Positions 15,944 through 23,120 are shown, numbered from the stretch's first letter. The stretch: DNA of 64,000 nucleotides from Spirosoma pollinicola (GCF_002831565.1 NZ_CP025096.1:806001-870000); one strand, 5' to 3'. Notes: generated from the letters alone by a model not told the origin. Made by a program: numbers and translations.

Positions 15944-16474
15944 TTATTTACCCATCGGTAACAATTCGCCGGGGTACGTCCAGTTCATATCGGCCTCCGC
16001 CTGGGTAATTTCTTCCGGAGTGGCGAAGCGAAGTCGCCGGCCTTTGCACTGAGCGCCTTTGCCCGACAGGTGGTAGTTGAGGATCTGGGTGCTGAGTTTA
16101 TAGGCATTGGCTACCTGGGAGACCGAATCGAAAAAGCGGCCCGTGTTCAGACAGATCACGGGTCTGGATTTAGCGTTTCGAGCGGGCCGTGGCCTGGGGG
16201 CAGTGGGTTCCGCAGACGGCAGGGTCACTGCGGTCGGCTCGAGCGTGTCCACATCGTAGCTGGCCGGCACTCGAAACCCTTCATTCAGCGCCTTGTATTT
16301 CTCCATCTGGTAGCGCACGTGGCCGGGTCTGACGTAGATCACCCCCGATTTGATGGGCCCAAAATGAATACAGGGAATCAGGTTTTCGATACTGGATTTG
16401 GGCAGGTGTTTTTCCCCTGCCGGAGTGTAGGGTTTGAAACTGGAGGTTCCAACCCGGTTGGTTGTTGCGGGCAT
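15944..16474 (-). CDS. NUMOD1-domain protein
   Basis: A 176-residue protein. The C-terminal part is a NUMOD1 DNA-binding module: RPVICLNTGRFFDSVSQVA, then LSTQILNYHLSGKGAQCKGR. This module usually follows a homing nuclease domain and contacts DNA, but here no HNH or GIY-YIG core precedes it. The N-terminal 90 residues have a short alpha/beta segment and a Pro/Ala-rich linker. It may be a stand-alone DNA-binding protein or the remnant of a homing enzyme. It lies 24 bases after the 270-residue gene in the leftward operon. Confidence 0.7.
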   Translation of the reverse strand: MPATTNRVGTSSFKPYTPAGEKHLPKSSIENLIPCIHFGPIKSGVIYVRPGHVRYQMEKYKALNEGFRVPASYDVDTLEPTAVTLPSAEPTAPRPRPARNAKSRPVICLNTGRFFDSVSQVANAYKLSTQILNYHLSGKGAQCKGRRLRFATPEEITQAEADMNWTYPGELLPMGK

Positions 16475-16498
16475 GATGAAAAGTTGGTTTATGGGGAT

Positions 16499-17311
16499 TT
16501 AGTCACTAAATTGATTTCGCCGGGCCTTTTCGGCTTCCACAATGGCCAGTACATCCGGTATATTCTGGGCCTTTGCCCTTTTCTCCAGATCATCCAGAAT
16601 CTCAAATTCGATGTCCTCGGCGTGCTCAAGGAGGTAAGCCGAAAACTGTTTATCCGAACTAACAGGCGTACTGATGTCGGGCGTACGCTGTAGTTTGGCC
16701 CGCTGGATGAACAGCTTGATTTCTTTTACTTTTTCCTGACCCAGACTGCCCAGCAGGTTATTACCCGCCTGAATCATGTCCGATTTGTACTGCCGGTTCT
16801 GATCTTCCCCCCACTGGGCTTTTTCGGCCAGATACTTCTGAAAAAAATCCGATACGACCGTGCCGTCAATCCGATTGAAGATGGGCCCGTAGCGCCCTGC
16901 TTTTACGCGCTTGAGGCACAAAATCAAATCTTTTAGCGTCTCATTCTCAAACTCGCCACACCACACCAGCGCGTATTCGAACAGCTGACGGGCATCCATC
17001 CGAAGGGAGGTATTGAGCCCGTCATTGAAGAGTTTCAAAATGGCGCAGACCAGCTTGAGCACCGTTGGCTTGCCATGAAACCCAATGACCTGCTGCACCG
17101 TAGAAGCGGTAGCGGCCGTGGACAGCGTAATGGTTTCCTGAAGGGCGATCAGGGCCATGTACGATTCCTCCGAAAGGGACTGGGCTTCGCTGAGCTTAAG
17201 TGCCGAAGTATTTTTCAGCGAGTTCATCAATTCCAGTTCCGGTTTGGGTGCCGCTTTGCTGATGGCCTTTTTTTGAGCGGCCGGCGTGGTTAACTCCTGA
17301 TTGTTGTTCAC
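16499..17311 (-). CDS. Phage protein next to the replication initiator, function unknown
   Basis: A 270-residue soluble helical protein. It starts with GTG at 17311, overlapping the initiator gene by 116 bases in another frame; an ATG at 17227 would leave 32 bases of overlap. Segments such as GKPTVLKLVCAILKLFNDGL and FIQRAKLQRTP suggest an all-helical fold. No ATPase or nuclease motif is visible. Position directly after the initiator fits a helicase-loader-like or replication accessory role, as in lambda where P follows O, but this is inference; similar proteins in Bacteroidota phages are uncharacterised. Confidence 0.6.
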   Translation of the reverse strand: MNNNQELTTPAAQKKAISKAAPKPELELMNSLKNTSALKLSEAQSLSEESYMALIALQETITLSTAATASTVQQVIGFHGKPTVLKLVCAILKLFNDGLNTSLRMDARQLFEYALVWCGEFENETLKDLILCLKRVKAGRYGPIFNRIDGTVVSDFFQKYLAEKAQWGEDQNRQYKSDMIQAGNNLLGSLGQEKVKEIKLFIQRAKLQRTPDISTPVSSDKQFSAYLLEHAEDIEFEILDDLEKRAKAQNIPDVLAIVEAEKARRNQFSD

Positions 17312-18167
17312 GATCTTGCTGGGCTTGAAGTTTTTTTCCGATCCACCGCTGACAATGCAAAATCAATTCAGCGTCGTTTTTTTTACTTAGTTCGTCAGCC
17401 GTCCATTGTTCCAGGACAAAGCATTGAATCCACGTCTGGGCAAACTCCCCTTTCAAATTCAAGTGGGAACTCAGCTTGAAGAGCAGCCGGCTGTGCTGTT
17501 GAAGTTTTTGCGTGAACCGCTCGAGCTCCGCAAAGTCAGCCGGTGACAAATCGGGGGAAGGGGGCGAGCGGAAAGAGGGGTTGGGGGTATTTTTTTTTGC
17601 GTCAGCAACTACTTCCTCCACCTCAACTTCCAAAATTTCGCTTTCCGCCCCTTTATTAGAGTTTAACTTATTCTCTTCTTCTATTATATTCTTATACATC
17701 GGATTATTTTCCGATGCCCCATCGGATTCTGATCCGATGGCCTCCGGATTTTTTTCCGATGGTTCGGATTTAAATCCGGAGGTTTGGGCTCCTTTCGGGC
17801 TACCCATCGGATCAGAATCCGTACCATCGGATTTTTTTCCGATGGCACTTTCGATAAGGTAAGAATTTGGACATAGTGCATACCAACTTTGGTTGTGTTG
17901 TTTGTTTTTGGGATGTGCTTTTAGAAATTCTTTTTCACAGAGCGCCTTCATCCGGCGGTACATCGTGTCGGGTTTTATGCGCAGAATGGGCAACTGCTTA
18001 CAGATATTCTCGTGCTGAAACCAGTAATAGGTAACCCCCTCATCCACCCAGGACCGACACGAAGCCGAAAAATTCAAACAAAAGTCAATAATCGCCCCAT
18101 CAACCAGATCGAGGTCGAAACCATGCTCAAGGATGGCCCGCTGGTTGATATTTAGATCGAACTTCAT
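17196..18167 (-). CDS. Phage replication initiator with internal origin
   Basis: A 323-residue protein. Residues 1-105 form a winged-helix-like DNA-binding domain of the phage replisome-organiser kind (DGAIIDFCLNF; NICKQLPILRIKPDTMYRRM). Residues 110-160 are a repetitive low-complexity linker rich in S, D, G, P and K, because the DNA there is a tandem array of six inverted repeats. The C-terminal part (about 205-275) is helical and contains FVLEQWTADELSKK. The layout equals lambda O: DNA-binding domain, iteron-encoded linker, helicase-contact domain. It is the likely origin-binding protein of this phage. Confidence 0.75.
   Translation of the reverse strand: MKFDLNINQRAILEHGFDLDLVDGAIIDFCLNFSASCRSWVDEGVTYYWFQHENICKQLPILRIKPDTMYRRMKALCEKEFLKAHPKNKQHNQSWYALCPNSYLIESAIGKKSDGTDSDPMGSPKGAQTSGFKSEPSEKNPEAIGSESDGASENNPMYKNIIEEENKLNSNKGAESEILEVEVEEVVADAKKNTPNPSFRSPPSPDLSPADFAELERFTQKLQQHSRLLFKLSSHLNLKGEFAQTWIQCFVLEQWTADELSKKNDAELILHCQRWIGKKLQAQQDREQQSGVNHAGRSKKGHQQSGTQTGTGIDELAEKYFGT
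17660..17844. other. Probable replication origin: six 20-bp iterons plus AT-rich tract
   Basis: Six 20-bp units of the form CATCGGA-N6-TCCGATG lie at 17697, 17720, 17742, 17762, 17805 and 17825 (start positions). Units 1, 2 and 6 are perfect dyads and the others are close variants. An AT-rich tract at about 17660-17697 flanks the array and could be the unwinding site. The array is inside the initiator gene, as in lambdoid phages. The spacers differ while the arms are kept, which argues for protein binding rather than coding constraint. Confidence 0.78.
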
Positions 18168-18256
18168 GTACCCTTCTCTTCGTTAAATTTCCCATTAAGT
18201 GCTTATAATTAAAGCACTTAATGGGCGTATCATTCTCTAACGGTCCAGTCTATACG

Positions 18257-18364
18257 CTACTTAATTTTGATGAGCTGATAGTTCTCATCGACCATCGGTG
18301 CGGTGAACACTTCATAGGCCATCACAACCTGAAGCAGCGCATACCCTACCCAAAACCAGATCAT
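18257..18364 (-). CDS. 35-residue membrane peptide
   Basis: A short gene whose ATG overlaps the stop codon of the HU gene by 4 bases. The product begins MIWFWVGYALLQVVMAYEVF, a single hydrophobic segment, and ends with the polar tail NYQLIKIK. The overlap and membrane-like composition support it despite its size. Function unknown. Confidence 0.5.
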   Translation of the reverse strand: MIWFWVGYALLQVVMAYEVFTAPMVDENYQLIKIK

Positions 18365-18687
18365 GCCGGAGACGAGTTTGGCAGGCTCGTCGACTGACGA
18401 ACCCGCTGGTAGAACTCATCGGATGGATTGAAGCGGGGGGCCGTATGGGCCGGAATCAGCAGCGTTTCACCTTTAGCGATGTTGCGGGCTTTCTTGGCCG
18501 CTTTTCGGGCCGGCACGAAGCTGCCAAAGCCCCGAAGGGTAACGGCATCCCCGCCGGCCACGGTAGCCGTCACCACCTCGGCAAAGGCATTAAGGACTGC
18601 TTTGACCGTGGTCTTATCGACATCCATAAGGGTCTCATCTTTATCGATGGCCCGTACTATTTTCTGGGCAAGCTGATCTTTGGTCAT
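18361..18687 (-). CDS. HU/IHF-family DNA-binding protein
   Basis: A 108-residue histone-like protein. It has the helical N terminus (TKDQLAQKIVRAID), the conserved VTLRGFGSFVPARKAAKKARN segment leading into the DNA-binding arm, and the final PRFNPSDEFYQRV strand-helix. HU or IHF bends DNA and assists origin melting and integrase reactions. It lies directly upstream of the initiator and origin in the early operon, so a role in phage replication or excision is reasonable. About 15 C-terminal residues extend past the usual end. Confidence 0.92.
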   Translation of the reverse strand: MTKDQLAQKIVRAIDKDETLMDVDKTTVKAVLNAFAEVVTATVAGGDAVTLRGFGSFVPARKAAKKARNIAKGETLLIPAHTAPRFNPSDEFYQRVRQSTSLPNSSPA

Positions 18688-18712
18688 AGAGTTGATTGAA
18701 TTAAATTGAAAG

Positions 18713-19447
18713 TTATTTATCGATGATCACGAAGGGTTCAAACACAGGCCGCTGTTCATCAAACAGGGCCTTTACGGCATCATCATAGAATTCCTGAAAC
18801 GTCTCCGATACCAGGTAGATCAAAACCGTTCCGTTGTTTGGCTCGATCTCAATGGTCAGATCAACTGGCGCAGGCTCATACCCCTCAAACAGGGGCACCA
18901 TCAGCCGGATGTTCATGCCGGTGAGTGATGACTGGGCCCGGGTGAACTGGCGATTCTCTACGGTTCCCTGCCGATCGTTCTGGGCCTTGTGCTCAGTGTC
19001 GGTCTTGACCTCAAAGTTTTGCAGGCCAATGACCAGCTTCTTATGATCCTCCCGTAGAGCAAAATAATGGGGCACGAACCGGATCAGGGTTAACAGGTCC
19101 GAATGCTTATGGCCACGACCATTGATGTTTAGCGAGCTTAAAAAGGGGTTGATGGTCAGCTTGCCCACCACCGTGATGGTATCCCGCTCCTGTTCCCCGG
19201 CGACCAGGGTAATCGACAGATCGCCTTCGTTAAATAGTACGTGGCACTCCTCTGCCGGGTATTGATCCAGCATCTCATTGACCGACACAAACCGTTTGGC
19301 CACAAACTCAGCCGGGGCCTTAAAGTTGCCCGAAAGACTGATGGGTTTGGGCACGTGAATGGGTTCGGCCTGGCCATGCCGGATAATGACCTCATTCCCC
19401 GAGGCTCCCTCAAATTTGATGTGTAATGACTCTTTTTCCTCTGCCAT
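18713..19447 (-). CDS. Early phage protein, function unknown
   Basis: A 244-residue soluble beta-rich protein. ATG at 19447 is chosen over a longer frame that would overlap the previous gene. It contains repeated strand-like segments (GNEVIIRHGQAEPIHVPKPI, TITVVGKLTIN) and a C-terminal half with MNIRLMVPLFEGYEP. No catalytic motif is obvious. It sits between RecT-like genes and HU, so involvement in recombination or DNA binding is suggested only by position. No family recognised. Confidence 0.65.
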   Translation of the reverse strand: MAEEKESLHIKFEGASGNEVIIRHGQAEPIHVPKPISLSGNFKAPAEFVAKRFVSVNEMLDQYPAEECHVLFNEGDLSITLVAGEQERDTITVVGKLTINPFLSSLNINGRGHKHSDLLTLIRFVPHYFALREDHKKLVIGLQNFEVKTDTEHKAQNDRQGTVENRQFTRAQSSLTGMNIRLMVPLFEGYEPAPVDLTIEIEPNNGTVLIYLVSETFQEFYDDAVKALFDEQRPVFEPFVIIDK

Positions 19448-19475
19448 GCTTGTAATTGATAAAAAAGTGAATTGA

Positions 19476-19838
19476 TTAATCTTCTTTGATCTGCCGGGAA
19501 TTAAACCGGATCTTGTACTGGCGACGCTCGTCAATGGTCATGGCCCGGGTGTGAATCAAGAGACCGTCTTCGCCGAAATAATCCACCGTAGCCTCATCCT
19601 CGTTATAGTATTCCGATGCGTTGACCAGTTCCATCTGGTAGCCCTGCCGAAGCGTCTGGAGGTTGTTCTTTTTCTCCTTGGCAATGCCCTCCGTTTTCTC
19701 CTTATAGATGCCTTTGGCGGCATCGAGCTGCTCTTTAGCCACGATCACATCAATATCAATGGTGGCATTTCGTTTCTCCAGCTCCGTGCGCTGTTCATCC
19801 GTCAGTTTGACGGGTAGTTTAAACTCCTGTTGGTACAT
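19476..19838 (-). CDS. Coiled-coil early phage protein
   Basis: A 120-residue protein with a charged coiled-coil region at about 13-70 (TDEQRTELEKRNATIDIDV; AKEKKNNLQTLRQ). A short beta-like tail with DYFGEDGLLIHTRAM follows. It lies 28 bases upstream of the 244-residue gene in the leftward operon. No enzymatic motif or family is recognised; it could be a structural partner of the recombination proteins. Confidence 0.6.
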   Translation of the reverse strand: MYQQEFKLPVKLTDEQRTELEKRNATIDIDVIVAKEQLDAAKGIYKEKTEGIAKEKKNNLQTLRQGYQMELVNASEYYNEDEATVDYFGEDGLLIHTRAMTIDERRQYKIRFNSRQIKED

Positions 19839-19856
19839 ATTGACGTTGGTTAGAAT

Positions 19857-19976
19857 TTACACCTCCTTATCTTTTCGGGCTTTTTCGCGGCCTTGCCAAT
19901 CCTGAGCTTCCTGCCGGATTAGCTGTTTACGGACTTTCTCGGCCAGTAATTCAGCCTTGTGTGCGCTGTTTTTCAT
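19857..19976 (-). CDS. 39-residue basic helical peptide
   Basis: ATG at 19976 overlaps the stop of the RecT-like C-terminal frame by 4 bases. The product is a single charged helix (KAELLAEKVRKQLIRQEAQ). Coupled start and operon position are the only support. Confidence 0.45.
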   Translation of the reverse strand: MKNSAHKAELLAEKVRKQLIRQEAQDWQGREKARKDKEV

Positions 19977-20464
19977 TGGTGTTGCCGCTCGAGTAGATAA
20001 AATGCATGGTACTCTGAATCGTAACCTATCCCCAATGACTCGGCGTGCTTTTTGTACTTGCGCCACAGGTCCTTTAGCTCATCCTCGCCCAGAAAAGTAA
20101 GCGTTTGCATAGCCTGCGCGTGATCATGCCACTCAGCTGGATCATTGGCATTGAGCTGATCAATTTTATTCTGCCAGTCCAGTAAAGCCTGCGAGTGCTC
20201 CGCTAGCTGCTTTTTGGTGTAGCTTAGTTTAGGTGTTGCCGGCAGAGTGGAAGCTTCAACAGGCAATGGCAAACCCGCCTGCTGCATGATGGCGTTGACC
20301 TTCGCTTTAGCCGGGGAATGGTCGAGGGGTTTAGCCGGGTCAGTCGAGGGAGCGGGCGCCTGGGGAATCTCTTTGGTGATAAGGAACTTAGAGCCAAACA
20401 GTTTAGGATAGAAGGTACGGGCCCCCTTGGCCATGGTCAGCTGATACAAAAGCTGCTTATCCAC
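19973..20464 (-). CDS. C-terminal part of a split RecT-like recombinase
   Basis: A 163-residue frame starting at GTG 20464. Its first 30 residues (LLYQLTMAKGARTFYPKLFG, then ITKEI) match the end of RecT-type single-strand annealing proteins (RAxSxGARxFxPDxxGxxYTxEE). The rest is a Pro/Ala-rich linker and a helical tail. The N-terminal part is the gene at 20483-20815 in the same frame, with one TAG and seven codons between. Either the recombinase gene is broken by a nonsense mutation, or the two parts are made separately, or TAG is read through. The tail with WRKYKKHAESLG is unassigned. Confidence 0.6.
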   Translation of the reverse strand: MDKQLLYQLTMAKGARTFYPKLFGSKFLITKEIPQAPAPSTDPAKPLDHSPAKAKVNAIMQQAGLPLPVEASTLPATPKLSYTKKQLAEHSQALLDWQNKIDQLNANDPAEWHDHAQAMQTLTFLGEDELKDLWRKYKKHAESLGIGYDSEYHAFYLLERQHQ

Positions 20465-20482
20465 CGGTGAGCGGTGAGTTAC

Positions 20483-20815
20483 CTATTCCCGTTTAAGGAG
20501 GGCCTGCCCACAGATCTTTCCACCCGCAAAAAAATTAAGGTCGCACACCTCTTCGCTGCTGGTAACGATCTTTACCTCGTAGCCGTCCGATCGGTTAATG
20601 ACCCTTTCGATCAACAGGGGTTCAATGATCACTTTGCCATCGGCAAGAATAACCCCGTGCAGACTCTCGGTAACCGTCAGGCTCAGTACAGCACCAAACA
20701 GGATCTTCGCGTAAAGAACCGGCGCGGGCTCTTGGCCAAACAGACCCGACTGGGCCAGATTTCTGGCCAGAATATCAACCTCCGCATGGGAGGTTGGTTG
20801 TAAAAGCGGATGCAT
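20483..20815 (-). CDS. N-terminal part of a split RecT-like recombinase
   Basis: A 110-residue frame resembling the front of RecT-family annealing proteins: LAQSGLFG, then AKILFGAVLSLTVTESLHGV, an ADGKVIIEP strand, and SDGYEVKIVTSSEEVCDLNF. Known RecT proteins continue for 100 or more residues. Here a TAG at 20483 stops the frame, and the matching C-terminal segment follows in the same frame. The ATG overlaps the preceding stop as TGATG. RecT anneals single strands in phage recombination with an exonuclease partner; no such exonuclease is visible in the window. Confidence 0.65.
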   Translation of the reverse strand: MHPLLQPTSHAEVDILARNLAQSGLFGQEPAPVLYAKILFGAVLSLTVTESLHGVILADGKVIIEPLLIERVINRSDGYEVKIVTSSEEVCDLNFFAGGKICGQALLKRE

Positions 20816-20991
20816 CAGCGTCTAAGCGTTTTTAAGGTGTCGTAAATCGGAGTCGAAAAATGATGCCGGTGGTGAGGAACACCAAAGCGTGCGGAAAACT
20901 GCATCAGGTACACCTGAACGCAGAAGATCAGAATCACCATGATCAGGGCTGGAATCAGGTAATTGATCAGAAAGCGAGACAACCGGCTCAT
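20815..20991 (-). CDS. 58-residue membrane protein
   Basis: Starts at ATG 20991, overlapping the upstream gene stop by 4 bases, and ends overlapping the RecT-like start by one base. It has a basic N terminus (MSRLSRFLINY), one strong membrane helix (LIPALIMVILIFCVQVYL) and a basic His-rich tail (GVPHHRHHFS). The competing longer frame at 20822-21016 has poor composition. Function unknown; size and topology recall small phage membrane proteins. Confidence 0.6.
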   Translation of the reverse strand: MSRLSRFLINYLIPALIMVILIFCVQVYLMQFSARFGVPHHRHHFSTPIYDTLKTLRR

Positions 20992-21323
20992 CGCTTGAGT
21001 ACGTTAATAAGCCCATATACGATCCACGAACCTACGCTGGCGATAACGCCCCTGGCCATAAGAGACACCCGGTCATAAATCGACTGGGGTTTATGAACCG
21101 GTTTGGCCGATCGCACGGGCCTAACCGGCCGCTCCATCGACAGCACCAGTTTTCGGTTCAGGCCCGGCATCGTATTTTCGACCTGGCAGGTCAGCTCACT
21201 GACGGTGTGGTCCGCGATGAGCAGTAAGGTCGTTTTCTGACCAGTCAGCCGCATCATTCGGCGGTATTCAGTGGCCATTTTGAGCTTCAAGGCGGCCGGG
21301 TTGGACAGATGGTTCTTTTTCAT
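20988..21323 (-). CDS. Early phage protein with C-terminal membrane segment
   Basis: A 111-residue basic protein starting at ATG 21323. The N-terminal half is helical and basic (KLKMATEYRRMMRLTGQKTT). A hydrophobic stretch near the end (GVIASVGSWIVYGLINVL) is likely a membrane anchor. Its stop overlaps the next start by 4 bases. It is the first gene of the segment that begins after three hairpins at 21.36-21.57 kb. No family recognised. Confidence 0.55.
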   Translation of the reverse strand: MKKNHLSNPAALKLKMATEYRRMMRLTGQKTTLLLIADHTVSELTCQVENTMPGLNRKLVLSMERPVRPVRSAKPVHKPQSIYDRVSLMARGVIASVGSWIVYGLINVLKR

Positions 21324-21340
21324 TAGGTTTACGATTGATA

Positions 21341-21394
21341 TAACTTTGAAATTCTGCACTGACCCCGGACACCTTGTCTGGGGTTTTGTCTTTT
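21341..21394 (+). ncRNA. Candidate short RNA 1: promoter element plus terminator hairpin
   Basis: A perfect TAACTTTG -7 element (21341-21348) is followed within 15 bases by a 9-bp hairpin (CCCCGGACA/TGTCTGGGG, 3-base loop) and the tail TTTTGTCTTTT. There is no rightward gene to terminate. The unit resembles its neighbour at 21421-21514, so a short terminated transcript is likely. Confidence 0.4.
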
Positions 21395-21420
21395 ATGGGG
21401 AAAGGGATAATTGTAAGTGG

Positions 21421-21514
21421 TTGACTTTGTGGGGATTAATGCATTATTTTGAGTGAATTATATTGATTATGGATCGTGTACGGACCCGGCTCAATGGGCC
21501 GGGTTTTGTCTTTT
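21421..21514 (+). ncRNA. Candidate short RNA 2: promoter-like elements plus terminator hairpin
   Basis: TTGACTTTG at 21421 and a near -7 element (TATTTTG, 21445-21451) precede a hairpin (ACCCGGC/GCCGGGT, 7-base loop, 21484-21504). This is followed by the same TTTTGTCTTTT tail as candidate 1. The predicted transcript is about 60 bases and contains no gene. Confidence 0.4.
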
Positions 21515-21532
21515 GGCGGGTAGAGAAGAAGA

Positions 21533-21566
21533 CCGGGAGCGAAACACTCCCGGCTTACTTTTTTCT
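21533..21566 (+). terminator. Third rightward terminator hairpin
   Basis: CCGGGAG and CTCCCGG pair around a 7-base loop and are followed by a T-rich tail ending in TTTTTT. It points toward the 3' end of the leftward excisionase-like gene, and may shield the early operon from rightward transcription. Confidence 0.55.
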
Positions 21567-21620
21567 ATCCACACCATTAATCGGAGTTACCCGACCACAT
21601 ACCCCTTCGGGTTGTATTGG

Positions 21621-21893
21621 TTAGCTTTTGCGCCGATGGGCGGCAATGAAGCTGTCAAGTTCTTTTTGCGTGATCCACACCCGGCTGCCGTATTCAGAGG
21701 GAGTGATGGCTCCGTTCCTGATATACTCCTTCAGGGTTGGATACGACACGTGCAAATACGCAGCGGCCTGTTTAAGGGTCAGCGGCTGGTTACCCGTAGC
21801 CGCCTTTTGCGCTTTTTCAAGTTGCAGCCGGGCCGCTTCCAGCGTGGCTTGCAGGCTGATGGCCAATTCTGAATCCAGGGCGATGTAGCTCAT
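21621..21893 (-). CDS. Excisionase/AlpA-like helix-turn-helix protein
   Basis: A 90-residue protein. A MerR/excisionase-type helix-turn-helix (HTH_17) occupies residues 37-85: LTLKQAAAYLHVSYPTLKEY, then GSRVWITQKELDSFI. The first 35 residues form a helix that could dimerise. Such proteins direct integrase toward excision or act as phage regulators. It shares a 4-base overlap with the upstream 58-residue gene. Together with the integrase at 27.9-29.2 kb it may form the excision system. Confidence 0.82.
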   Translation of the reverse strand: MSYIALDSELAISLQATLEAARLQLEKAQKAATGNQPLTLKQAAAYLHVSYPTLKEYIRNGAITPSEYGSRVWITQKELDSFIAAHRRKS

Positions 21894-22066
21894 GCGGGTA
21901 CGCCTTTTTTAATGTTGTCAAGCGTGGATTTACTGATGCCAAACTTTTTCATGATGATGGCCCCGCAGGCAGTTTTCATAGCCCCCGGAACAGCGATTAG
22001 TTTCTGGTATTCGGCGAGAATCTTCTGTTGTCGCCGGGCCTTTTTTTTCTGGAAGGCTGTCTTCAT
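21890..22066 (-). CDS. 58-residue basic regulator-like protein
   Basis: Starts at ATG 22066, overlapping the antirepressor stop by 4 bases, and ends overlapping the excisionase-like start by 4. The N terminus is very basic (FQKKKARRQQKILAEYQKL). The C-terminal part (IMKKFGISKSTLDNIKKGVP) reads like the recognition half of a helix-turn-helix. It is too short for most gene finders but well supported by the coupling on both sides. Confidence 0.6.
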   Translation of the reverse strand: MKTAFQKKKARRQQKILAEYQKLIAVPGAMKTACGAIIMKKFGISKSTLDNIKKGVPA

Positions 22067-22824
22067 AGCGCATAGGAGGGCTGATTAACGGCAGGTAGCG
22101 CTGGGCTGAGGGTTGGATTGAGAAGCGAATGAATGAACTGACGGCCGGTTTCAGTCCAGACCAATAAATGCTCCGTTCGATTGGTACCGTCCCGCCCCGG
22201 ATGGTGAAACGTGCGCAGTTTGGCATAGCCTTTGCCATTGTAGGCCCGGTGCAGATTCCAGATACCCGACTGTTTATACTGGACTCGCTTATCACGTAGC
22301 AGTTTGTTGAGCTTCTGGGCCGTCATTCCCAGATCCTGGGCGACTTTGGTCGTGGTTAGCTCCGTCGCACTCAGCAGCACCGCTTCGGCGTAGTCCGCCT
22401 TGGGCTTTAGCTCGGCATTCTCAAAGGCAAGCGCCTGTTTCTCCCTCTGTTCGGCAATCCACCGCTGGGCCCGTTGAATGGGATCCTCAATCTGGTAAGA
22501 AGGTGAGGGTTCCAGTGACTTAATGACTAAATCCTCCGCCCAGTCCCGAAACCGTTTAGCCCGCTCCGACTTGATCAGAAAACCCAGTCGAACAACCCCT
22601 TTCTTCGTCCAGTACGTATCTGCCTGATTTCCTACGGCGTGACTATTTGTCACGCTGACGAAATGCTTTCCTTCAATCAATTCCTCCGAGTTTCTGGATT
22701 TATGTTGACGAATAGTACTACCATCAACGCCAAATCCATCAGCAACCTCAGCCGTTGTTAACGCCCATTCATGCACCTGGTGCGGACGGACATTGAGCGT
22801 AATGTTGTCGAACTGGATTTGCAT
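22063..22824 (-). CDS. Phage antirepressor with KilAC domain
   Basis: A 253-residue protein. ATG at 22824 is used; a TTG two codons earlier is less likely. The C-terminal third is a KilAC/ANT DNA-binding domain: LLSATELTTTKVAQDLGMTA, QKLNKLLRDKRVQYK, and the closing LLVWTETGRQFIHSLL. The N-terminal region (TTAEVADGFGVDGSTIRQHK) resembles Rha/ORF6N-type regulatory domains. These proteins counteract the phage repressor or regulate early genes. It follows the Cro-like gene by two bases at the start of the early operon. Confidence 0.88.
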   Translation of the reverse strand: MQIQFDNITLNVRPHQVHEWALTTAEVADGFGVDGSTIRQHKSRNSEELIEGKHFVSVTNSHAVGNQADTYWTKKGVVRLGFLIKSERAKRFRDWAEDLVIKSLEPSPSYQIEDPIQRAQRWIAEQREKQALAFENAELKPKADYAEAVLLSATELTTTKVAQDLGMTAQKLNKLLRDKRVQYKQSGIWNLHRAYNGKGYAKLRTFHHPGRDGTNRTEHLLVWTETGRQFIHSLLNPTLSPALPAVNQPSYAL

Positions 22825-22826
22825 GA

Positions 22827-23069
22827 TCAAAGGGCTATCCGGGCAGCTTTACGTTCGTTGTCAATCTTCCGATCTGCTTCAGCCCGTTCCAGGCGGGTAA
22901 TGCCTTCACAAAAAGCATCATACGTAGGCTGAGTGACGTTCTCAAAGCGCATGACCTTTTGGGCTGCCCGTTCCGAGATGCCACCCAACGCAGCAGCAGC
23001 TTTTATGCCTCCTTCCGTTTTAGCCAGCCGCTTACGAAGGGATTGCTCGATTTGCTTGCTTACTATCAT
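22827..23069 (-). CDS. Small helix-turn-helix protein, Cro/CII-like position
   Basis: An 80-residue basic helical protein starting at ATG 23069. GGIKAAAALGGISERAAQKVM is suggestive of a helix-turn-helix and is followed by VTQPTYDAFCEGITRLERA. It is the first leftward gene from the shared operator region, where lambda has cro. It probably binds the operators at 23.12-23.17 kb or acts as an early activator, which is inferred from position. Confidence 0.68.
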   Translation of the reverse strand: MIVSKQIEQSLRKRLAKTEGGIKAAAALGGISERAAQKVMRFENVTQPTYDAFCEGITRLERAEADRKIDNERKAARIAL

Positions 23070-23120
23070 CACTTATATATATTTGTGTACATTCAAACGT
23101 GCATTTGTCCGTTTGTCAGA

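Noticed and set aside
17697..17844. Repeat array considered as a CRISPR array
   Set aside because: Units are dyads with 6-base cores and 0-25 base gaps, lie inside a coding gene, and have no cas genes nearby; an origin iteron array explains them better.
20822..21016. 64-codon leftward frame
   Set aside because: The overlapping frame 20815-20991 has coupled start and stop junctions and a clear membrane helix.
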